Assembly (NCBI RefSeq): GCF_037975245.1
Contig: NC_092583.1
Coordinates: 1,345,764 to 1,409,763, forward strand
Origin: Apostichopus japonicus
Taxonomy: Eukaryota; Echinodermata; Holothuroidea; Aspidochirotida; Stichopodidae
DNA length: 64,000 nt
Reading direction: 5' to 3'
Position numbers and translations under genes: made by a program. The notes below the pieces were generated by a model that worked only from the letters and a program-made list of their open reading frames with translations, was not told the DNA's origin and made no database searches. Shown piece by piece: positions 26,604 through 37,000 of the stretch (within the stretch, counting starts at the first letter, position 1; each line of letters opens with the position of its first letter).

Positions 26604-27777
26604 CTAGGTAATCTATATATATATGTACAGGGTGAAAAAGGACAAGAGAGTGTCATTAATAAGACAACTAATTAATTATGACATTTGCATATATTATTAT
26701 TATATATATATTCATTGTCCAAGGTACATAACTTACAAGACCAACATTCTTTCCTAATATTGTAGGCGTTTTTTTTTGGGGGGGGGAGGATGGGGGCAAG
26801 GGGTACCTTATACCGATACTGCCAAATTTTTTGTGAAAATTATTGTACAATAAGGTTGATCATCTCTGTGGCAAAAATGTCCTTATGTGCACTATTGTCT
26901 CATTTACCACTATAGTATACTCATGAAATTTAGGAACAGTGCAAACAGGAAAATCTGGGTGGTGACGGGAGGCCAGGCAAAAAAATTACGAGTCCAGTTT
27001 TCAAACATCATAGTTTATATACAGTGATGTAAATGGAAAGTATTAGCAACGACTTGCAGCAAATATACCTACAGTATCACACTGCAGATTGATACAGCAA
27101 GAGTGAAGATGTATACGACAGACAGACAAGCTACTGTAGTTACTGTACTGTCAGTGTTACAGTAGCCTTGTTATAAATTAATAAAATCCAAAAATCATAT
27201 TGCTACCACCTTTCAGTGGCATAAAAAAAAAGATCAAACAAAAACAAAAGAACCCAACCAGCACAAGAAGAGAAGCTGATGTTGTCATCACTGAATATTC
27301 ATCAAATACTGTACAGTATATGCTATTTATGGTACAGACAACTGGTAAGAAATAATTTATTCGTTATCCCATTGCAAAATGCTATGCAAAATGGTCAAAC
27401 TTCTGTACAGAGTGCAGAGATGTATCGCAGGTTTGGCTACACAGGAACCACATTATTTTGAACGAGAAACTTTCAGAGCCTTTAAAACTACTGTACTGGA
27501 TCTACATAAATTTTTTTTTTATATAGCTGTGTCAATTTTAATCTTCATATTCATATGTTAAGGGTTTCGTCATTTTGTTGTCATTGTAAAGCTCTCTTGA
27601 ACATACTTAAGCATGAACAGAGCGCTATATAAATTTGGTAAATAATAATAATCATAATAAAATCTAAAAAGTGATTATCCCCTGACTAATCGAAATATTA
27701 ACTGTGTCCTTCAGTGTATATTCACACATGTAAAGAGGACTTACGAAAGCAAACTTTTCCAAATTAGGAAATACAGA

Positions 27778-27815
27778 AAGAGACACATAGAGACAGAGAC
27801 AGAGGGACAGACAGA
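27778..27815. repeat. Purine microsatellite (AGACAG)n
   Basis: Interrupted AGAGACACAT/AGACAGAGGGACAG repeats just downstream of the candidate TRAK first exon. Confidence 0.7.
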
Positions 27816-27833
27816 AAGATAAAAAAAACTTGC

Positions 27834-27870
27834 CTTCAGGATTCATATTGTATACTTCCTCAAGCTTCAT
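27834..27870 (-). CDS. TRAK: Candidate first coding exon of long-form TRAK with a GC donor
   Basis: An ATG at 27870 opens MKLEEVYNMNPE and reaches GAAG followed by GCAAGT, a perfect match to the consensus of rare GC-AG introns. It ends one base into a codon, which matches the 2-nt start of exon 26603-26382, giving an uninterrupted acidic N-terminus. The purine at -3 of the ATG is favourable. There is no family similarity to test this against, so it is only a candidate. Confidence 0.35.
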
Positions 27871-28690
27871 ACCTCCTTAATTTGATAAGAAACTAATATC
27901 CATAAAGAAATTTAACCATTCAACATAATGCTTGTATGTTACAATGGCATAGGCACCATGGTTTAATACACTGTACTGTAAAACACCTACAGAGAGTCAC
28001 TAGTGTGAGTGACACTGTAGTACGCCACTGCAAGTGGCTGTGCATATGATGTAGACACAATATATGTATACAGTGTACAGTATCCAAAAGTGTATGTATC
28101 CAAATGTTCGAGAAGGCTAAACAGAACCTTCAAAAGTGTGTAAGAGCCGGAAATAGCCTTGATGGAGGAAATCGCAGCTAATTGAATCAAGAATCTAGTT
28201 GATCATATAATCCTGATGGAGGATGACTTCTTCCTTTAAATAATCTTCAGCAGTTAATTAAGACTTGAAGAGAAAACAATTTTTTATTTTTCGACTTGAT
28301 ACAATGTACAAGTAAAATATGTCCCATGCTGGTTTTCGTTGGCTATCAGAAAGGAAGGAAGTTCTGTACAACAAGTCATTATTCATTAATTAAGTTCTGG
28401 ATTAATAAAAGGAAATCCAACCATTTTTTATGCTGCTTCAACTCGGAAACAAAGATAGAGAAGGGAGATGCTACGTGAGGTTTTTGCTGTTTACAATAAT
28501 CAAAGTCCATATCCCAATTTGTACTTAGTGAACTGATAACAAACTATTCGTCATCACTTGATCATTTACAGAACTTGGCTTTCTATTGTTTAACATTGAT
28601 CATTCCAATCGTAAAGATCAGAATAACTGCAGGGAATCATTTATCCAGTATCACACTGCAAGTGCTATACAAAATGTACAGATGTTTAGC

Positions 28691-28966
28691 TAGGCGCGTA
28701 GCCAAGGGGGGGTGCGAAGGGGGCAGCTGCCCCCCCTTGAGTATATTTTAAAAAAAAATTTTTAATGTATTTATGATATCGCTAGTATTTTCAAAAGAGA
28801 AAATGCTAAGATGCAACTGACAAAGCCTGGGAAGTGCCATTTCCAGCGATCTGGGAGGCAGTTACAGAAAAATTTTCTTGTACACTTCACGCCTACGCTT
28901 AGATAGTTTGCAATGCCAAATCTACAGTTTCGCCCCACCCTTGGCAAATTCCTGGCTACGCGCCTG
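28691..28966. mobile_element. hAT-type MITE, 276 bp
   Basis: Left end TAGGCGCGTAGCCAAGG (first base changed from C) and right end CCTGGCTACGCGCCTG are inverted copies. Exact 8-bp duplication tgtttagc at 28683-28690 and 28967-28974. The inside is G/C-tract rich with no ORF. Confidence 0.87.
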
Positions 28967-29815
28967 TGTTTAGCAGTTATCTACTGTACACAGAAACTAT
29001 ATAGCTAATGTTCAACAAGAGAAAAATATTCAGTCTGTTATTGCAAGTTCATGCAGTACTGTACAAATGTTAAGGAAATAAAAATGTATGATAACACTAA
29101 CTAGTGCATTAATTGACAGTGTAATGTATGTCAAGCAATAACGTACACCGTACATGTATGTCACAAAGAAAACCATTGAAGCAGATTTTACTTTCCACCT
29201 GTCTCTGCAACCTATCCATATAAACAGCACTACTCATACTGTACACTTTAGAAAGAGAATCTTCATTGTTGATATCAGTTGAAGTTTTTAATAAAATTTG
29301 CATAAATTTAACAAATTATTGATCTTACCGTACAGTATGTCTACACTGTACTACAGCGTACTGTAGACGACACAATTGTGACGTTACTACTGTGACATCT
29401 TTATCCATGACGTAAACAATAGACTTCAATAGTGTGCACACACCTTCATTAGTGAAGCCACAGTTAAATCAATAAATCTTTCATGAAGCCAGAGTGTCAG
29501 ATACCACGTTAATGGACAAAGTTCAATTACGTGATTGTGAAATATTTAAAATGGCTTGCCACGTTTACTGCATGATTACAAGTATCTTCTAGGAAGCCAA
29601 GAGAGGGGATCTCTCCTAATGACTTTTGGATTGGCAGACACTTTGACAAGAACAATCGTTAAATATGTGTACATGGAAGTTGAAATTGAATAAAGTAGGA
29701 CATATTCCAATATGTCCCGGATCCCTTCAACAATGCCCTCTCCCTCACACTCTCACCCCATTCTGCTACATATAATCTTTCACACTTTTATATGAGCACC
29801 CAGTAATGTTATTAG

Positions 29816-29893
29816 AGAAAAAAAGTTTGCGTCCTAGAGATGCAAGCACCCGAAAAAGTTTGCGTCTCGTAAAAAAAGCTTGCGTCCCGATCG
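29816..29893. repeat. Three short repeats AAAAAGTTTGCGTC
   Basis: The motif recurs about every 25-40 bp with small changes (GTTTGCGTCC, GTTTGCGTCTC, GCTTGCGTCCC). Confidence 0.7.
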
Positions 29894-31315
29894 AAAACCA
29901 ATTACATTTATCGTATGACCTACTGTTACTAATACAAGTGTAGTATCACTAACTATACTCTGTGAATGTTATACACAATATATAGGGCAGAAATGCTCAG
30001 TGCCTTTAGCTTCGCTGTTTTTCAGGGGCGGCCCGGCCCACCCCTCCTTTCGACCACCCTGCCGTTTCAACCAATTTTTACCCCCAGTCCCCCCTCCTTC
30101 ATCCGCCCTTGTACTTCCCTTCTCGCCAACTCCGTAGTAGCTCCGTGCTTTGACCTTGCAGCGATTCCAACAACCAACTCTTCAAAATCCCAGTACCTAC
30201 AGTGTGCATATCTCTCGCTTAATTCCATTTCACTGTACTACTGCATGTACATGCCTGTTCGAGCTTCATTTTCAACTACACATCCACAAATCCATAAAAT
30301 CTGATCCAACATTTATCCTGGGCTCTTAGCAAGCAATCATCTATACGAAAATTACAGTAGGTCTATGTGAATAGCTTTTTACGCAATGTAGATTAAAAAA
30401 AAATTAGTTCAATATTCTAAAGTACAGTAGTTTACACACAAATGTTGCGCCAAAATAACATTAACTGAAGCATGTGGTTAACTGGACCGCGAAATTTTTT
30501 TGCAACAGAAACTACTGTACTGATGGTAAGAATGCACATTTTACATTAGCAACTCTTAATGCAGAGAGAAGAAACATACTGTGAGCTGAAATATCCTGTT
30601 CAGGATCAGAGATGTTAGCTTCCCACAAAATTCATAGATTGTCTCCACTAGTCCAAAATCCATCCCTGGGGATTGAAATTTTCATGTGTAGACCAGCTTA
30701 AGTTCTTATCTTGAATAATAACGAATTTTAAGTCTGTGCCATGGTTGACCCTGCCAGTTTCTTACATGTTTCGATGATTTTCACTCTACAGACTGTAAAC
30801 ATTGGTGCATTAGAGTCTGTGATCCTCATTGAACAGTCCTATAACCTTTGAGAAGTGCATAGTACTTGGTATCCTGAATACATAACTGTTATTTGCAATT
30901 AGATGAGAAAAAAATGTTGAATGGCACATGGCCTGGTCTTCATATCCATCTAGCCTTCAAAAGTAGCTATAGTTGTCTAACTTGTCTAAATCAGAGTCTT
31001 CCAGCATATAGCCTAAGTTTTAACTTTCCTACTGTCCATTATTCTACAGTTGCCACTTATTTAATGTAATCCAACAAAAGATAAACCTTCTATGATAAAG
31101 CATCCATGAGATGTAGTTTAGTGCCATGGCTAAATCTGTGTTATGATTTGGTCAATTTCTGTGTTGGCCTATGTATTTCAACTATTAGCTCGAATTTATA
31201 TATTAATATTAATAAAATTGACATTTTGATATTCTTTAATGCTGATATATGTAGCAATCCACATTTAAATAAGAGTTAAGACTATAGCAACAATTTCAAT
31301 GCTGGAAATTTAGAA

Positions 31316-31832
31316 CAGACACCTTATTCGCAGGACTGTGATATTTTTGAAATTTGGTTTATAATTGGCTTTCGATGACATCATTTTTGATGTGACGTCA
31401 TTCATTTGACCTCTGCACCTTAACGGCGCGCAAACCCGAAGTTCTTGCATGTCTTTCAGTTTCAGGCTTTCAGAATCAGATTCACCGTCTTTGCCGGTTT
31501 TTACGGAGAAATTTCCTGCTACATTTTAAATGTCATGAATTATTAGGAAAATATTGTTTTTGAGCCGACTGACATAAGAAGAACTTAATTGCATTTGCCC
31601 TGCAAATAAGGTGTCTGTGTCCGGCTGTTCGCAGGGCTGCCCTGTGAATAAGATGCTTGTGTCCGGCTATTCGCAGGGCTGCCCTGTTAATTTTAAGGTG
31701 TATGTGTCCGGCTGTCCGCTGGGCTGCCCTGTTAATAAGATACTTGTGTCCGGCTATTCGCAGGGCTGCCCTGCGAAAATAAGATGTTTGTGTCCGGCTA
31801 TTCGCAGGGCTGCCCTGCGAATAAGCCCCACC
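31316..31832. mobile_element. Short DNA transposon whose right end is expanded into a palindromic array
   Basis: Left end CAGACACCTTATTCGCAGG has an inverted partner at 31598-31616 (CCCTGCAAATAAGGTGTCT). Beyond that partner, five copies of a 42-45-bp unit start at 31617, 31659, 31704, 31746 and 31790. Each holds GTGTCCGGCT plus a hairpin CGCAGGGC/GCCCTGCG made of the same end sequence. A 9-bp direct repeat aatttagaa flanks the whole (31307-31315 and 31833-31841), which suggests one insertion with a tandemly amplified end. The superfamily is uncertain (9-bp duplication would fit Mutator-like). Confidence 0.65.
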
Positions 31833-32828
31833 AATTTAGAAACCTAGACTATTTGTAAACAAACTAAATGAAGGCTACTTAAATTGATGCAATGAACTAA
31901 AAGGTGAAATTAAAATTGTTTTCAGGGCCTTCTACTAATTTGAGCATATTCCTGGGACAATTTTAATTTGAGGACAGTACATGAAATCCAGGGACTGTCC
32001 CAGGAAAATCAAGGAACAAATGGATGTCTGGTCAACTTAACTCAAGGCCTTTACGAACTTAATCTAACCTGGGGGCTAGCCTATAATAAAGGCTATCAGT
32101 CAAGAGGAATCTGATCAAAGGAGGCTAACGGTCAAATCGCATAGCCTAAGCTTAGTTGAAAGGATGTAGGCCTATGCAAATTAAACTGCAGACAATTACA
32201 CTTACAAATCAAAGTTCAAAGATATCAGCCAGGGGGTGGGGGGGGGGTGCTCATCATCAATTATGGCTAAGACTAGCCTACCATTGTACCATCCTACATA
32301 TCACTGGAACTGGAGCCTATGTGCTCTAACGTCAAGTGCATGTTAAGTTAGCTAAGGTTAGGCCGTGGACTTAATATTTTAAGGCCCTAACCTACACTTA
32401 GACAGCAGACTACAGTTGGCTAATCTTCCACTAGTACACTACTACTGTAGCCTAACACTAGCAGTAAGGCAGTTACTATACGTTTAGGCTATTTCAGTAT
32501 TATACATTTCGTAAAATACGTGCTGAGAATATTAATGCCCTACCAGATCATCAACGGATCAGTATTCATGAATGATCGAGAAGGCTCTAAATGTAGAATC
32601 GGCAGTGTTCTGAAGAGTTTTGCTGATATCAACAGGCTTTTCTCCGCCCAAGATTCACGCTATGCATAGACCGTTCGGATTAAATAACGAATCGACACTA
32701 GCCAGTTTACTATGAATATACGGCAGCGCACGAGTAACAGTGTTTGTTTAACTGCAAATGTCAACACGCGAGCAAGAAAAGTTTCAATACGTTATTCCTA
32801 GGTATCCGTACAAATTGAGCGTATTTAC

Positions 32829-32855
32829 CCGGAAATGACGTCAGACGCGGGAAAT
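32829..32855 (+). promoter_or_regulatory. ETS-CRE-E2F-like cluster upstream of EXO1
   Basis: CCGGAAAT (ETS-like) runs directly into TGACGTCA (perfect CRE palindrome), and one base later ACGCGGGAAAT (E2F-like). The group lies about 1 kb upstream of the EXO1 start codon and between EXO1 and the divergent TRAK gene. E2F control fits an S-phase repair gene. Function is inferred from motifs only. Confidence 0.5.
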
Positions 32856-33129
32856 TTGTTTCGTGTGTACACATATCAAATCAGTACAAGGGCACTACTG
32901 TTTTATAAAGGCCGCATCGAAATAATCACAGCGTAGCATAGGCCTAGTTTGGATCACACATGACCCATTGCGAATACGAACTGGAGCAACGTCCCATACG
33001 TACCGATTTAAATATATGACGTCCTTGTTAAGCGATCTGGATCAATGAGAGGAAGTGTAAGTAGCCTACTGCCAGCAATGAAAATGTTGACCATGTGAGC
33101 TAAGCGATTATTGAATTAGCCTACTGACG

Positions 33130-33230
33130 TGACGTAAGTTACTTTAGGGCCTAGGCCTAGCCTAGGCCTAATTAATTGCATAACATAGGCTAGCTAGGCC
33201 TAGGGCCTAAACTTAAGTAAAAGTGTAAGT
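33130..33230. repeat. TAGGCCTA-rich tract upstream of EXO1
   Basis: Overlapping palindromes AGGCCTAGGCCTAGCC and CTAGGCCTAGGGCC. The wider stretch 32.0-33.7 kb is also full of TAGGCC/GGCCTA words. Confidence 0.7.
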
Positions 33231-33774
33231 TTAGACCTACCTAGTCCTAGCTAGAACAAAGGCTAAGTTGCTGAGTTACACCTTAGTGGTAATCCAAGGT
33301 CCAATTTGCAATAGCGCATAGGCCTAGTCCAGTTATTGCGTAAAGCCCAGAGACTACAGTAGCAGGTCTGGCTCAAAGCAACTTAGACTAGTGCCTAGGA
33401 TACAGGCACAGTGCTTCCTCCTACTCCTTGGCTGTCACAATTCAGTATAATTAGCAACCAACAACTAGGCAATTAAGGCCTTATGGCCTAGTTTGAAATA
33501 CAAACCTGTATATGTTAGACCTAAAGTAAAGTTAGAGCCTAGTCTAACAATATTACATTTGATTAATTATTGCGTGAATATCAATAATGCAGCCAATTGA
33601 AGAGGGGGAGGGGGAGAGGGGAGGCCTAAGTTAGGCTAGGCCTATGTTAGTTTGTAATGGTTGGTGTTTTGAAGCTAAGTAGAAAAACTATGCACAATTA
33701 AATTCCTATGTTGTGCCGTAACTATACCATAAAATGAAGACAGTTTTATGTTTAAAGATCTACATTTCTCTTAG

Positions 33775-33860
33775 AAAAGCATCTGAGTAGCTGTTGGACC
33801 CAGATCAGGGTGTTATAGGATTCTATGTAGAATCTCTCCATTGGACCTGCATCCACCACA
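33775..33860 (+). other. EXO1: Probable EXO1 5' untranslated exon segment
   Basis: A pyrimidine-rich acceptor (TTTCTCTTAG, ending 33774) precedes the start codon by 86 bp. A matching donor, AAGTGTAAGT near 33060, could end a non-coding first exon. The segment has no upstream ATG in frame with EXO1. Confidence 0.4.
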
Positions 33861-34021
33861 ATGGGCATTCAAGGGTTACTTCCTTTCCTTAAAGATGCCA
33901 CTGAAGCCATTAACATTAGAAAGTATAGAGGTCATGCTGTTGCCGTGGACACATATTGCTGGATCCACAGAGGAGCAGTTGCCTGTGCTCTCCAACTTGC
34001 CAAAGGAGAAAAATGTGACCA
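33861..34021 (+). CDS. EXO1: EXO1 coding exon 1
   Basis: Encodes [20 protein letters not shown] through GEKCD, including metal ligand D30 (AVAVDTYCW) and the HRGA helix. Ends two bases into a codon at donor GTGAGT. Confidence 0.97.
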
Positions 34022-37000
34022 GTGAGTTGTAAAGATCTGTTTAAATTTTTATGTTAAATGCAGTAACCTTTTTCTATATGCACTAAGTGAACTTTTCAGT
34101 TATGATTCAAACCATGTGTGAGCATAGAAAACATGTCTTACCACAGACCTTATGACTGTCATAGGTTTGTGACATTGTCTGTATTGTATTGGCCTGCATA
34201 TATAGGTATTGGTACACTAAACAGAGCACTCTGTCATACTTATGCAACTACCAGACATGCTTTATCTATTAAAATTCTCCCATTGAGCATTGTGTTAGTG
34301 GATGTCTTCATGGGTTTACAGTTATAGTTTCATGACTGCCTCTACTGTACCTTGATGCTCGAAACACTCTTCACAACTCTGCTAGCTGCTTTAGTCAACA
34401 TTGGTTTGGTATTGTGGAAAATTGGGAACAGTCAAAAGGCTAAAAAGGGTGAGATATTGTACTTTATAAAAGTTAATGCTAATTGGATGGTCTAGCCACA
34501 CCCAAAATTAACAGAGGGCAAGTCCTGTCAAATCAGCCCTATGTAACTCCACGAAAACTTGACAAGTCTGGCAGTTTTTGACTACAAATGATAACAGTAT
34601 TGCGAGGTGATCACTAGTAGCACATACTTTAAATGAAAAATTTGTTTGTTATTATTGCTTGTGAGTCCTTTCACAAGATTGTGTTATTTTCATTCAGAAA
34701 TCTGTTTACAGTACAAACTTTCAAAATTGTTTGGACTAATGTAACAGCATCATTGTCATACTGTATATGCTGGGGCTGAAAACAAGAGTGCATTTGCTGG
34801 GGATTGGTGGGGGGAGAGAGGACATTTGGGAAGCCTTCCAACAACCCCCCAAAAAACCAAAAAACTGCTGACAATACTGTATACCCCATATGCCTATGCA
34901 AAAGGTAAGAATTTGAACACACAGAAGAATTTACAGATGACGGCAGATCGCAACTGTTTTTAACTTATTTCTTCACCCGCCAATCCAGGTACGTGAGGTA
35001 CTGCTTAAAATTTGTCAACATGCTGCGGTCAATGGAAATCACGCCGATTCTAGTATTCGACGGACGTCATTTGCCAGCGAAGAAATCCGTCGAAGATGCC
35101 AGGAAAAAGTGAGTTTTAGAGTTTAATCAAGTCCTTGTTCTTCTTATCAAAGTGAGAACATGCTTAAATAGAATGTTAACTACTAATTCCATATCTAAAA
35201 TTTCACAATCTTAGCTACCTTGTTAAAAAAGAAAAAATGCCAGCACACAAAAAATTGACTGGCTAAACTCAAATTCCCTCAAGGTTGGCATTTTCCTTGA
35301 GTTTAAACAAAGGCAACGGCACTTTTCCACTGATAGAAATGTGCAAGTGCCTTCATTTTTTTTTCATGGTCTGAATTTGATGAAAATTACTTCTCTTTTA
35401 CAGACGGAGAGAACTCTACAGCCAGAAGGGAAAGCAGCTTTTACGAGAGGGTAAACCATCAGAGGCTAGAGACGCCTTCGTCAAATGCATTAACGTAACG
35501 TCTGAGATGGCTCTGGAAGTCATGAAGGTTTGTATCTGTTTCCAATTCATGATATGTGTACAAGGGAGAAGGACCAAGAGGGGAGGGGGAAGGGTGAGAA
35601 GAGGGGTTGGAGGGGCGAAGTGGGGAATGGGGACTTAAACAAATGCATTAACGTAACGTCTGAGATGGCTCTGGAAGTCATGAAGTGTATGTATCTGTTT
35701 CCAATTCATGATATGTGCACAAGGGAGAAGGGCCAGAAGAGGGCCAGGATGGGGGAGGGGGAGGAGGAACAAAATTGTTGAGACCATTGCACTGTTCTCA
35801 TGTTTGTGCAGATGCAATGGGAATATTTTCAACTGATAAAAGTCAAAGCTCAGGTTGGGTGAGCAAAATTCTGCAGCTCTGCTTCAGTGAATGAGATCAC
35901 TGTCAGATCAACAGAGTAAAGATTTGCTTACTTTGGTCATTTGAGATGTAAGAAGAAGTTATTAAGTCGAGAGGGAAGATTTATCCAAATTACACAATTA
36001 CAACTATAAGCTTTTTAAGTTTTATTCTTGGTTCAATTGTGGCTGTTTGTTTTATTATTATTATTTGTTTTATCACATAGTATAACAAGGTGAACAAGAC
36101 AATATAACTGCAAATAAGTAAAAAATGTGAAAGGAAGTAAACTAAGAAACCCTTTTGGGCTTAATCGAATAGAGTACTCCCATCAATGAAAATAGATAAC
36201 CTTAACACCTATAAAAAAAACTACCCCCCCCCAAAAAAAAAATAGATAACCTTAACACCTGTTTAATACTTGCAACGCTGTCGGAATGTTGTCTACAGGC
36301 TGCGCGGTCGTTAGGTGTGGACTGCATTGTCGCCCCCTACGAGGCAGACTCTCAGCTGGCTTACCTGGAGAAGAATGGATTCGTCCAAGCTATCATCACC
36401 GAAGATTCCGATTTGCTACCTTTTGGGTGTAAAAGGGTAAGTTGTTGTTAAAACTAACATCTTCATCATAAATTTAGAAATTTTGTTTTGATTTGTTGAC
36501 TTAATATGTAAACAATATCTGCCACAGGTGATGAAAAACAGTTCAGTTGAATTCTTGATTGTGAAACAAAAACTTGTGATGGTTCTTTCTTTTGAAGGTA
36601 TTTGCACAAAAAGAACTTAATAAGATTGATTCCTTTTTTTTCAGGGAATAGTCAAAAGTATGCACAGGTTCATTGGTAAGGTCTTTTTCACCTCACAGGA
36701 TTTATCCAATAGTTTCAAAATAGTATTTAAACAGCTGACAGAAATTTTGAATTACGGAGTGTCATACTTTCTAGTAACATATTGAAACCTTTAACATCAC
36801 AGGATCTCTGACAGAAGCCAAAGACGTAGGGGCAAAAAGAAAAACCCACCTCACATAGCAATGTAGCATTCTTATTAACTTCCATAGGCCCTTAGGAAGC
36901 ATCCTTGTGTTTTCAGGCAAACAGTAAATGAACATGACAATAAGACTGAGAAATACGTAACACATCAAAAGCCCTCTACTGAATTGAGTAGATTTTGGAA

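Noticed and set aside
29966-30304. 112-codon plus-strand frame
   Set aside because: Low complexity (Pro/Ser/Thr), no splice or family support, and it overlaps a degenerate CAGGGGCGG transposon-like end.
31611-31847. Cys/Gly repeat peptide (VSGYSQGCPV units)
   Set aside because: It is the translation of the transposon-end array, with unit lengths of 42-45 bp that happen to keep frame.
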